From Bacillota bacterium (lineage in GTDB: Bacteria > Bacillota > Clostridia > Lutisporales > Lutisporaceae): a stretch of 39,270 nt of DNA. Under the pieces are notes generated by a model. It made no database searches. It was not told the origin of the DNA and saw nothing but the letters and a program-made list of their open reading frames with translations. The position numbers were made by a program, and so were the translations under genes. Below, one piece after another: positions 6,828 through 14,305 of the stretch; positions within the stretch are counted from its first letter, which is position 1, and each line of letters begins with the position of its first letter. Where the stretch lies: assembly GCA_029553855.1 (NCBI GenBank), contig JAKPKE010000260.1, positions 1 through 39,270 of the forward strand, given 5' to 3'.

Positions 6828-8555
6828 ATGAATGATATGCGAAAATGTGTTGAAAAGTTTTTTGATGAGCTTGAAGTTTTTGAAGATACAGAACGTGGGC
6901 ATTGCTATAAGATCTTCATGCGCCAAGCCATCCGCGAATTTTTTGACAACGAAACAAAAGAAACGGCATTTGCCGTATACAGAGCATTTTTTGACAGTTA
7001 CCGAATTACGCTCAAGGGTAGTTCAAACCCGTTTATCGACCTGCTGGATGTACTGAAAAGCTATGAGGAAAATGCCGCCGTCCTTATCGACAGGCAGCGG
7101 GACCATTATATCCATTCCGTCAATGTCTTCCTTCTTGGTCTTAGCATTTATGCAGGCAATGCCAGGTTCCGCTCTGCCTTTGAACAAACAGTGATGAACA
7201 AGAAGGAGTATCCATTTTCTTACGATACCAGGAACGAGGAATTTTACTACCGCTGGGGTCTTGCCTCCCTTTTCCATGACGTGGGTTATCCGGTAGAAAT
7301 AGTCGGCCGACAAATCAACAAATTCATAGATTTTGCCACAGCCGTGGGCGACAAAGAGAAACCGGTCATCGTGCAGCTTTCTTTTGAAAATTTTCAGGAG
7401 CTCAACCGAATATCTGAGATCATACCTAAGCGGGTTTTTACGAAATGCTACTTTGACCACTATGAGGACAGTGTTTATATCGACATGCTCAAACCCGTTG
7501 ACCTGCTGGCGCACAAGCTGCATACATCACTGGGCGTTGATTTGAAGGATATGAAATTTGCTCTGGACGACTTCGTAAATGTTATGGCACGATTCGGATT
7601 TATTGATCACGGTTATTACAGTTCAATAATAGTGCTGAAGTGGTATGGTTACCTTATTCAGTCAGCAAAATATAAGCCTGAATATTTCTTCTGGCCGGTG
7701 CTGGACAGTGCCAGTGCAATACTTCTGCATAACTGCTATAAAAACATGATGATGAAAAAACCATTCAATCTCAGTGCGCTTGCTCCAAACACCCATCCAA
7801 TAGCTTTTCTGCTCATACTCTGTGATGAGTTACAGGAGTGGAACCGAAAAGCTTATGGGATCAAGGACAAACTCAGAACCCTTGCCGCAGAGGCCGGCTT
7901 GGAAGTGACTGATGAGAAACTTACTTTGACCTTAATCACACATAATGGATCCTTACCAGCCGATTTTTCCCGTGAAAAGAAAAAGCTTCTATTTAAGCTG
8001 CTGGATTTGGATGCACTGTTCGATGGTGTTGCTGTTCATTGTAAATCAGTGAAAAAGCCGGTCCTGCCTGAACCGGGCGATGAGATCACACCACGTCCTG
8101 AGCTTAAGGATATTGAAAAATTAGCACGGGCCATACACGAGCTATATAATGAAAAGCAACTGGAACGCTACCCCGGTAAACCTCTCAAGTATCCTGGTTT
8201 TGATAAACTGACGGATTCATTGAAATATTCAAATCTGCGTCAGGCCATGGATATACCTGAGAAATTACGCCAAATGGGCTTTGTAATGGGCCCGGCGGGC
8301 AGCGATTATCCTGTCAGGAGCATACCGGAAGAATATGTAGAGTATCTTGCAGAGCAGGAACATGAAGCCTGGATGGCTGAGCGGATCGCATCCGGATGGG
8401 TGGCAGGAGATCATGCAGATGCTGAGAAAAAGACCACGCCGTATCTTGTGCCCTATGATAAACTACCGGAGGATATCAAGCAGCTGGACCGAGATCCGGT
8501 GCAGAATATCCCCCTGCTGCTGGAGCGGATCGGTATGGCCGTTTACAAAAAGTAA
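6828..8555 (+). CDS. HD-domain protein with C-terminal RyR domain
   Basis: This 575-aa protein has an N-terminal helical region, an HD-type metal-dependent phosphohydrolase-like core and a C-terminal RyR domain. Candidate HD residues are His96 (RDHYIHSVNV), His150-Asp151 (LFHDVGYPVE), His301 (LLHNCYK) and Asp333 (LILCDELQEW). The RyR-like part covers about 428-575, with the hallmark pattern EQEHEAWMAERIASGWVAG, then TTPYLVPYDKLPEDIKQLDR. Prokaryotic RyR domains have been proposed from comparative genomics to sense nucleotide-type ligands in conflict systems; the pairing with a TIR gene 13 nt downstream fits that. No transmembrane segment is evident. The ATG is preceded by GAGGG. The substrate of the HD domain is unknown, and a role in immunity is inference. 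Confidence 0.75.
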   Translation: MNDMRKCVEKFFDELEVFEDTERGHCYKIFMRQAIREFFDNETKETAFAVYRAFFDSYRITLKGSSNPFIDLLDVLKSYEENAAVLIDRQRDHYIHSVNVFLLGLSIYAGNARFRSAFEQTVMNKKEYPFSYDTRNEEFYYRWGLASLFHDVGYPVEIVGRQINKFIDFATAVGDKEKPVIVQLSFENFQELNRISEIIPKRVFTKCYFDHYEDSVYIDMLKPVDLLAHKLHTSLGVDLKDMKFALDDFVNVMARFGFIDHGYYSSIIVLKWYGYLIQSAKYKPEYFFWPVLDSASAILLHNCYKNMMMKKPFNLSALAPNTHPIAFLLILCDELQEWNRKAYGIKDKLRTLAAEAGLEVTDEKLTLTLITHNGSLPADFSREKKKLLFKLLDLDALFDGVAVHCKSVKKPVLPEPGDEITPRPELKDIEKLARAIHELYNEKQLERYPGKPLKYPGFDKLTDSLKYSNLRQAMDIPEKLRQMGFVMGPAGSDYPVRSIPEEYVEYLAEQEHEAWMAERIASGWVAGDHADAEKKTTPYLVPYDKLPEDIKQLDRDPVQNIPLLLERIGMAVYKK

Positions 8556-8568
8556 AGGAGTTTAGGAT

Positions 8569-9534
8569 ATGGGTATATTTGATAAGTTAAGAAACAAAAA
8601 AAATGTCCAGGTAGAAACGCCGTCAGCAACACACTACGACAGTGTGTCCGGTATACCGTTTCCCGCGTACAAAGGCAAAGAGCCTTATATGTTCATAAGC
8701 TATGCTCATGTGGATTCCCCAGCGGTGTATCCCATTATTTCGGAATTCAACGACATGGGTTACAATGTTTGGTACGATGAAGGAATTGAACCCGGCATCG
8801 AGTGGCCGGAGGAGATAGCCAATGCACTGGATCGCTGTTCGCTGTTTGTAGTTTTCATAACGCCTGCAGCTGCTGGTTCGCTCAATGTGCGCAACGAGAT
8901 CAACTTTGCACTGTCAAAAAAACTGCCTTTTATCGCGATATATACTAAAAATACTGCATTGACGCCGGGGCTTCAGCTCCAGATGGGCTCAAAGCAGGCA
9001 ATTCTTAAGTACAATATGGACGATGAATCCTTCAGACGCAAATACACATATTCCTTTGAAACGGTGCTGAAGCCGGCAGTAAAACGCACGGTCACTCCAA
9101 CTCAATGCCACCTGAATTCATCTACAAAGAAGGAACTTGAGAAGGTTTTCACCGGATCAATTGCGTTTTTTCCGGAAGAGGATTTTGAAATTGATCATGG
9201 CTTGCTTAGAAAGTATCACGGAAATGGAATAGAGGTGAAGCTTCCCGAATCTGTTCAAATTATCGGGGGATTTGCCTTCCACAACTGCCGGAATCTGGAG
9301 AGCATTGTGATGAGCGACGAGTGCGGAGCCATTTTAGATAACGCTTTTATATCCTGCCCGCGGCTTACAAATATAACCATCGGAAAATCTTTCAGCAGCC
9401 TCTCGGAGGGGGCTTTTGTCGACTGTCCAAATGTCAGGTTTTCTTACTATAAGGATAGAATGCCAGAAAAGTTTGACCGGCTTTTCCCTGATAAGAGCAT
9501 TGTTTCCGAGATTGATGAGCTATATCAAAAGTGA
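8569..9534 (+). CDS. TIR-domain protein with BspA-type leucine-rich repeats
   Basis: Residues 38-170 form a TIR domain: YMFISYAHVDSPAVYPIISE at the first strand, YNVWYDEGIEPGIEWPEEI for the BB-loop region, then LFVVFITPAAAGSLNVRNEI. Glu110 (in NVRNEI) sits where TIR NADases carry their catalytic Glu, so NAD+ cleavage is possible. Residues about 195-290 are short LRR_5/BspA-like repeats (VKLPESVQIIGGFAFHNCRN, LDNAFISCPRLTNITIG, EGAFVDCPNVRF), a possible recognition module. The first 37 residues are a basic leader without a signal peptide. AAAGGAG precedes the ATG, and the 13-nt gap to the HD-RyR gene indicates one operon. TIR-LRR pairing resembles immune receptors, but function is untested. 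Confidence 0.85.
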   Translation: MGIFDKLRNKKNVQVETPSATHYDSVSGIPFPAYKGKEPYMFISYAHVDSPAVYPIISEFNDMGYNVWYDEGIEPGIEWPEEIANALDRCSLFVVFITPAAAGSLNVRNEINFALSKKLPFIAIYTKNTALTPGLQLQMGSKQAILKYNMDDESFRRKYTYSFETVLKPAVKRTVTPTQCHLNSSTKKELEKVFTGSIAFFPEEDFEIDHGLLRKYHGNGIEVKLPESVQIIGGFAFHNCRNLESIVMSDECGAILDNAFISCPRLTNITIGKSFSSLSEGAFVDCPNVRFSYYKDRMPEKFDRLFPDKSIVSEIDELYQK

Positions 9535-9673
9535 TTGTTTTTCTATGAAATGCCGATAATGACAATGGCTGTGACGGGTGTATATTATCGTACGATTGAT
9601 GATATGAATGCATTTCGCGGCAGTATGAATATGATATAATGAGAATTATTAATTATATGAAAGGGTAGATAAT

Positions 9674-10576
9674 ATGATAACCGCAAGCATACTGGATATC
9701 ATCGGCAACACGCCGTTGGTAAGCCTGAATAAATTGACAGGGTCGAATATCTTTGCCAAAGCAGAATACCTGAATCCCGGCGGGAGTATCAAAGACAGGG
9801 TCGCGAAACATATGATTGAACAGGCGGAAAAGAGGGGAGTATTAAAACCAGGTATGACAATCATGGAACCTACTTCAGGCAATACCGGGATAGGCATGGC
9901 TCTGGTCGGCGTCCAAAAAGGATATAAGGTGGCAATTGTTATGCCGGAAAATATGAGTGAGGAGAGAAAAAAGATTATATTGGCGTTAGGGGCGGAACTA
10001 ATCCTTACCAATGCCGAAGAAAGCATTGGCGGTTCGGTGTCGGAAGTAGAAAGACGCAAGGCAGGAGACCCGAATATTTTTGTTCCGCAGCAGTTTGAAA
10101 ACCCCGATAACCCTGAAATTCATTATCTTACTACAGCTCCGGAAATCTGGAAACAGATGAAGGGCAAGGTTGATTTTTTCGTTTCGGGGCTGGGCAGCGG
10201 GGGAACCCTGGGAGGAGTCGGCAGGTTTATTAAGGAAAAGAACCCGAAGGCCAGGATAATTGCGGTAGAACCTAAAAACGTATCTGCACTCCTTGGGCAT
10301 GAGCCGGGATTGCACAAGATTCAGGGAATCGGTGACGGCTTTATCCCAAAAGTCCTGGATGTAAGCCTTATAGACGGAGTGATTCAGGTTACGGATGATG
10401 ATGCAATCGGTATGGCAAGGGATTTGGCTAAAGTGCAGGGCATTCTCACAGGAACCTCTTCAGGCGCCAATGTCTGGGCCTCTATGAAAATTGCACAGAA
10501 GTACGGCAAAGACAAGAATGTTGTGACTGTTTTGCCTGACAGAGTTGAAAGGTATTTCAGTACGTCCCTGATATAG
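9674..10576 (+). CDS. cysK: Cysteine synthase (O-acetylserine sulfhydrylase)
   Basis: This PLP enzyme makes cysteine from O-acetylserine and sulfide. The 300-aa sequence has the full family pattern: IGNTPLVSLNKL at the start, NPGGSIKDR with the PLP lysine at Lys40, PTSGNTGIGMA (67-77) for substrate binding, and the glycine-rich GLGSGGTLGGVGRF phosphate loop. It ends LPDRVERYFSTSLI, like short Gram-positive CysK. An AAAGGG site lies before the ATG, and a TATAAT hexamer at 9635-9640 may be the -10 element. It is a single-gene unit closed by its own hairpin terminator. Confidence 0.96.
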   Translation: MITASILDIIGNTPLVSLNKLTGSNIFAKAEYLNPGGSIKDRVAKHMIEQAEKRGVLKPGMTIMEPTSGNTGIGMALVGVQKGYKVAIVMPENMSEERKKIILALGAELILTNAEESIGGSVSEVERRKAGDPNIFVPQQFENPDNPEIHYLTTAPEIWKQMKGKVDFFVSGLGSGGTLGGVGRFIKEKNPKARIIAVEPKNVSALLGHEPGLHKIQGIGDGFIPKVLDVSLIDGVIQVTDDDAIGMARDLAKVQGILTGTSSGANVWASMKIAQKYGKDKNVVTVLPDRVERYFSTSLI

Positions 10577-10610
10577 GTCAAAGGTACCATCCCTTTGACT
10601 CTTATTTTGC
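10577..10610 (+). terminator. Terminator after cysK
   Basis: Stem GTCAAAGG (10577-10584) and CCTTTGAC (10592-10599) with a 7-nt loop, followed by TCTTATTTT. It begins immediately after the cysK stop. Confidence 0.7.
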
Positions 10611-10669
10611 TGTTATATCTTTTGTAACTGTTGTATAATATTAATTGAGATTATTTAGGAGGGAATAAA

Positions 10670-10759
10670 ATGGGCAATAAGAATCCGAAACCGAAGGGCG
10701 AGGAGAAGAAGAAACCAAAAGCGGATAAAGTAAAGAAAGAAAAAAAGAAATATACATAA
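10670..10759 (+). CDS. 29-aa Lys-rich basic peptide
   Basis: An ATG at 10670 with a strong AGGAGGG site encodes MGNKNPKPKGEEKKKPKADK plus VKKEKKKYT, then TAA. Fourteen of 29 residues are lysine. A TATAAT hexamer (10634-10639) upstream and a hairpin (10778-10804) downstream make a compact transcription unit. I know of no function; a basic nucleic-acid-binding or unstructured peptide is possible. The good ribosome site and separate promoter-like box are the reasons to call it. Confidence 0.5.
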   Translation: MGNKNPKPKGEEKKKPKADKVKKEKKKYT

Positions 10760-10777
10760 ATGGGAATAATACAATCT

Positions 10778-10804
10778 GAGGGGTTAAGGTGGGCTTAACT
10801 CCTC
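10778..10804 (+). terminator. Hairpin after the Lys-rich peptide gene
   Basis: An 11-bp stem, GAGGGGTTAAG with CTTAACTCCTC (one G-T pair), and a GTGGG loop. No T-run follows at once; a TTTTTTT tract comes about 20 nt later. It may be a weak terminator. Confidence 0.45.
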
Positions 10805-10902
10805 TGTGCTTCCATCAACCGCTTTTTTTCATGCGAAAGATATGGTATTATCAAGACACTGAAATTTTGTAATAGACTATAGAATGAGAAGGGAGTTTTG
10901 CT

Positions 10903-11586
10903 ATGAACCTGATTTATATCGGAAAAACGAAAGATGTATTTGCTTTGGAGAATGGAGACTATTTACTGAAATTCAAGGATGATGTTACCGGAGAAAATGG
11001 GGTGTTTGATCCGGGCGCAAATACTGTCGGACTGAGAATTGAAGGGGCAGGCAAAGCCGGCCTCAGGCTGACAAAATACTTCTATGAAAAGCTGAATAAG
11101 CTTGGGATTCCCACACATTACATAAATGTTGATATAGAAGCCGGCGCTATGACTGTAAAAAGGGCTTCAGTATTTGGGGAAGGATTGGAGTTCATATGCC
11201 GCTACAAGGCAGTAGGAAGCTTCTATAAGCGCTATGGGAAGTACGCTGAAGAAGGGCAGGATCTGGACGGACTTGTGGAGGTTACCCTTAAGGATGATGA
11301 AAGAAATGATCCGCCTATTACCGAAGATGCTTTGGATATGCTTGGGATACTATCAAAAGACGAATATAAGATATTAAAGGGATTAACCCAAAAGATTGCC
11401 GCATTTGTTAAAGATGAACTATCCCAAAAAGGGTTGGATCTATATGATATAAAGTTTGAATTCGGAAGAATAGGGGAAGATAACCATATTGCTCTTATCG
11501 ATGAGATTTCGGGAGGAAATATGAGGGCCTACAAAAATGGGCGCAGGGTTGAGCCGCTGGAGATAGAAAGATTGATGCTTTTGTAG
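10903..11586 (+). CDS. purC: Divergent SAICAR synthetase (PurC) homologue
   Basis: SAICAR synthetase joins aspartate to CAIR in purine synthesis. The 227-aa sequence opens with YIGKTKDVFALENGDYLLKF, the family's phosphate-loop region, and has KLGIPTHYINV, the RYKAVGSFYKRYG block and LYDIKFEFGRIGEDNHIALI. Two things are unusual: an extended GANTVGLRIEGAGKAGLRLT segment where standard PurC has a short Asn-rich turn, and DEISGGNMRAYKNG in place of the usual DEISPDTCRxW signature. It stands alone rather than in a pur operon. It may be a clade-specific PurC or a paralogue acting on a related substrate. A GGGAG site precedes the ATG. Confidence 0.8.
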   Translation: MNLIYIGKTKDVFALENGDYLLKFKDDVTGENGVFDPGANTVGLRIEGAGKAGLRLTKYFYEKLNKLGIPTHYINVDIEAGAMTVKRASVFGEGLEFICRYKAVGSFYKRYGKYAEEGQDLDGLVEVTLKDDERNDPPITEDALDMLGILSKDEYKILKGLTQKIAAFVKDELSQKGLDLYDIKFEFGRIGEDNHIALIDEISGGNMRAYKNGRRVEPLEIERLMLL

Positions 11587-11649
11587 ACTGCAGCCTGCTG
11601 TTGTCATAATATATAATAAGACACGGAATAAAGAAAAGGAGGATGAAAA

Positions 11650-11829
11650 ATGGATAATTATAAGGTAATACTGGAATACTTCAACAATGCAGACAAACCG
11701 GTAAATGCGGGACAGGTCGCAACTGCAACCGGTATAGAAAGGAAAGAAGTCGACAAAGTAATGAGCGAGCTTAAGAAGGAGGAAAAAATAGTTTCTCCGA
11801 AGCGGTGTTATTGGGAGATTAAGAAATAG
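11650..11829 (+). CDS. 59-aa mini winged-helix protein
   Basis: An ATG with an AAGGAGG site encodes MDNYKVILEYFNNADKPVNA, then GQVATATGIERKEVDKVMSE, LKKEEKIVSPKRCYWEIKK. The order of helix, helix-turn-helix (GQVATATGIERKEVDKVMSEL) and a beta-hairpin wing (KIVSPKRCYWEIKK) is that of a minimal winged-helix DNA-binding domain. No other domain is present. It lies 63 nt after purC and has its own terminator. The target is unknown. Confidence 0.7.
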   Translation: MDNYKVILEYFNNADKPVNAGQVATATGIERKEVDKVMSELKKEEKIVSPKRCYWEIKK

Positions 11830-11862
11830 GGACAGGGAGACAGGTACTCTGTCCCTTTTTAT
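11828..11862 (+). terminator. Terminator after the mini winged-helix gene
   Basis: AGGGACA and TGTCCCT close an imperfect stem with an inner GAG/CTC, followed by TTTTT. It overlaps the last bases of the stop codon. Confidence 0.75.
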
Positions 11863-11938
11863 TACAGATAAGCTTCAAATTCTTCTTTGACCGAATACCT
11901 TATATGAGGGGCTAATGTATTGGCGAGGGAGAATGAAG

Positions 11939-12844
11939 ATGAAGACAGAGAAGCGCATATCCCAAATTTCTGAAACAGCACAGCAAGTACTCTTCGATGA
12001 CTCTTCTAAGATCATTTTAATGAGTGATTGCCACAGGGGTGATGGAAACTGGGCAGATGATTTTTCCAGGAATCAAAACCTTTATTTCGCTGCTTTAACC
12101 TATTATTATAGAAAAGACTATACTTATATAGAAATCGGCGATGGAGACGAGCTTTGGGAAAACAAAAGTCTTTCGGATATCAAGCAGGCCCATTCCGACG
12201 TTTTCTGGCTTCTGTCCGGATTTTACAAGGAGGGCAGGCTTTATCTGATTTATGGGAATCATGATATGGTGAAGAAAGATAATAGATTTGTAAAAGGCAA
12301 TTTATATCAATACTATGATGAAGCAGAGAAAACATTTTTTCCTTTATTCAGAAACATAAGGATTCATGAGGGGATGGTTCTAAGGTATAAGCCTACAGGT
12401 GATAAAATTCTCTTAATCCATGGACACCAGGCAGACTGTATGAATCACAGACTATGGAAGATATCCAGATTTCTGGTCAGATACTTATGGAGGCCTCTTA
12501 CTATGTTTGGGGTAAACGACCCGACAAGGACAGCGAAAAATTATAAGAAAAAGGAAACTATAGAAAAAAGGCTTGTTAAATGGGTAATAAGAGAAAAAAG
12601 TATGCTTATTTCCGGTCATACCCACAGGCCAATGTTTCCTGAAACAGACGAGCCGCCGTATTTTAATGATGGAAGCTGCGTTCATCCCAGGTGCATAACA
12701 GGATTAGAAATTGATAATGGCTGCATAATTCTTGTTAAATGGAATATCAGGGCAAAAGACGACGGCACATTGTTCATAGGAAGGGAAGTGCTGGCGGGTC
12801 CAAGAAATCTGAGGGATTATTTCGATAAAATAAGAGAAATGTGA
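11939..12844 (+). CDS. Calcineurin-like metallophosphoesterase
   Basis: All five metallophosphoesterase motifs are visible in order: MSDCHRGD (D-x-H), EIGDGDELWE (GD), IYGNHDMV (GNHD), LIHGHQAD (H) and ISGHTHRP (GHxH). Such proteins bind a di-metal centre and cleave phosphomonoesters or diesters; the substrate is not predictable here, though a UDP-diacylglucosamine-hydrolase-like layout is possible. The C-terminal part (AGPRNLRDYFDKIREM) is short and helical, with no signal peptide. In-frame starts exist at 11915, 11933 and 11939. The site GAGGGAG (11925-11931) is best spaced for 11939 (301 aa), but 11915 also has GAGGGG close by. Confidence 0.85.
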   Translation: MKTEKRISQISETAQQVLFDDSSKIILMSDCHRGDGNWADDFSRNQNLYFAALTYYYRKDYTYIEIGDGDELWENKSLSDIKQAHSDVFWLLSGFYKEGRLYLIYGNHDMVKKDNRFVKGNLYQYYDEAEKTFFPLFRNIRIHEGMVLRYKPTGDKILLIHGHQADCMNHRLWKISRFLVRYLWRPLTMFGVNDPTRTAKNYKKKETIEKRLVKWVIREKSMLISGHTHRPMFPETDEPPYFNDGSCVHPRCITGLEIDNGCIILVKWNIRAKDDGTLFIGREVLAGPRNLRDYFDKIREM

Positions 12845-12910
12845 AGATCCGAATATCTTGCGTATGTGGATTTATAAGTAGACTTTTGCAAACAAGAGTG
12901 TAAATATTAA

Positions 12911-13121
12911 GGCAGCCTGTGTATAGCCACGTATGCGTATACAAAAATTGATTCCACTAATTTACTTCGCCAAGAAAAACCGGACGCTTCCAACGGGCCA
13001 TCCTTGACCCGAGTAAGCTTGCTCGGCCTCAATGCCTCGCACGCGGTTATTTCTAAGGCTCAGTTCACAAGTGTCATTGACAATTTCTGTATAATGATGC
13101 TTTGTCTATACATAGGCTGCC
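12911..13121. repeat. 211-bp stretch bounded by 16-bp inverted repeats
   Basis: The 322-bp gap 12845-13166 holds no supported gene. GGCAGCCTGTGTATAG (12911-12926) is repeated inverted at 13106-13121 with one mismatch. Inside is a GC-richer core with the hairpin-forming CCGAGTAAGCTTGCTCGG. No flanking target duplication is obvious. It looks like a small non-autonomous mobile element or a remnant, though two arms alone cannot prove it. Confidence 0.45.
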
Positions 13122-13166
13122 TCCGATATAATCTATTGCCTTAAATTTAGCCCTTACCCATATTTG

Positions 13167-14186
13167 TTAACCTTCGAACAGAATCCTGCTGCTGATATCT
13201 CCGATGGAATTACAGCCGGTAAGTATCATGGCGGACTTTAAATCGGCTGCTATGTTGTCTATATAGATTTTTACCCCTTCTGATTGTCCGCCGAAGGCTG
13301 CCGGGACAAAAGGCCTTCCTATCAAGACTGCATCGGCTCCCAAGGCAAGCATCTTAAGAACATCTACTCCGCTTCTTATGCCGCCGTCTGCCAGTATCGC
13401 TATTTTTCCTTTTACTTTTTTAGCGATTTCAGGCAGTACATCTGCCACTCCTGGGGTATGATCCAGTGCCCTGCCTCCATGATTAGAAACTACTATTGCA
13501 GCGACACCGGCCTCAACTGCCAGCTCCGCCTCATCCGGAGTCATAATTCCTTTTAAAATGAAAGGAAGCTCTGTACTTCTGCAAATTTGTCTTATGTCTT
13601 CCACTGATTTTGGCCCAACGGGTTTACCATGGAGTGCAAGGGTTATGAGCCCTGCTGCATCTATATCCATACCCACCGCAAAAACCTCTGCCGTTTCAGC
13701 CATGCGTATTTTTTCAATAACCCGCTCATTTTCCCAGGGTTTAATAATTGGGATTCCATTTCCTCCCGCATTTTGAAGCTCCTTAAGATTAATGACAAAA
13801 AGGGCGTCATGGGCGCCATCTCCAACCATTGGGTAAATTCCGCCTTCAAGGGAGCCTTTGGTTATCCACGAAATATATTCTTCCTCGGTGAACTTTCCGC
13901 CCAAGTTAAATGCCGTACCCGCAACGGGAGCCGCGAAAACAGGAATCCGCATCTTCTTTCCGAACAGCCTTATGGAAGTATCAGGGTCCTTGCAGCTATG
14001 CAAAACCCTCATATTAAGCTTATACCTTTTTAGTGCTTCTACATTTTCAAAAAAGGACTCTCCTGTGCCTTTTCCGCCCATTCCTGGAATTTCTCCGGTA
14101 CACGCTTTGCCGTTGCATACGGGGCAGACTCTGCAGGAGCCGTTCAAATTGGTTCTGGCATTTTCTAAAATCTCTGAATAGTTCAT
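13167..14186 (-). CDS. FMN-dependent alpha-hydroxy-acid dehydrogenase family protein
   Basis: This family oxidises 2-hydroxy acids such as lactate or glycolate with FMN in a TIM barrel. Visible are AAPVAGTAF, LPFILKGIMTPDEAELAVEA, the catalytic-His loop VSNHGGRALDHTPG and the FMN-phosphate region ADGGIRSGVDVLKMLALGAD, then LIGRPF. At 339 aa it is near the usual length. The N-terminus carries four cysteines (18, 21, 24, 29; CRVCPVCNGKAC), an arrangement able to bind Fe-S or zinc and not part of classical glycolate oxidase. GGAGG lies 12 nt before the ATG, a rather long spacing. It is transcribed leftward after the cstA terminator, so probably as its own unit. The substrate is unknown. Confidence 0.85.
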   Translation of the reverse strand: MNYSEILENARTNLNGSCRVCPVCNGKACTGEIPGMGGKGTGESFFENVEALKRYKLNMRVLHSCKDPDTSIRLFGKKMRIPVFAAPVAGTAFNLGGKFTEEEYISWITKGSLEGGIYPMVGDGAHDALFVINLKELQNAGGNGIPIIKPWENERVIEKIRMAETAEVFAVGMDIDAAGLITLALHGKPVGPKSVEDIRQICRSTELPFILKGIMTPDEAELAVEAGVAAIVVSNHGGRALDHTPGVADVLPEIAKKVKGKIAILADGGIRSGVDVLKMLALGADAVLIGRPFVPAAFGGQSEGVKIYIDNIAADLKSAMILTGCNSIGDISSRILFEG

Positions 14187-14224
14187 AATGTGCTTGTACC
14201 TCCGAAAGTTATAGTTGGGTTGTT

Positions 14225-14277
14225 AAAAAAATAGCCAGGAGTATATTGTGTTGTTTTGCCAAAATTACTCCTGGCTA
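14225..14277 (-). terminator. Terminator after cstA
   Basis: On the minus strand, the 12-bp stem TAGCCAGGAGTA/TACTCCTGGCTA is followed at once by TTTTTTT. The loop is 22 nt. Confidence 0.8.
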
Positions 14278-14305
14278 ATTGTTGAAGTATTTAATAACAG
14301 ACTGT

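Noticed and set aside
6510-6926. 138-codon minus-strand frame across the island junction
   Set aside because: It overlaps the inverted repeat and the start of the HD-RyR gene, lacks a ribosome site and reads as low-complexity Phe/Leu/Ser sequence.
8347-8565. Plus-strand frame inside the end of the HD-RyR gene
   Set aside because: It is an alternate-frame shadow of the RyR domain with no independent start signal.
12845-13166. Transposase remnant between the metallophosphoesterase and the FMN enzyme
   Set aside because: Some short frames look protein-like, but none exceeds a few dozen codons or resembles a transposase I know; only the inverted repeat is reported.
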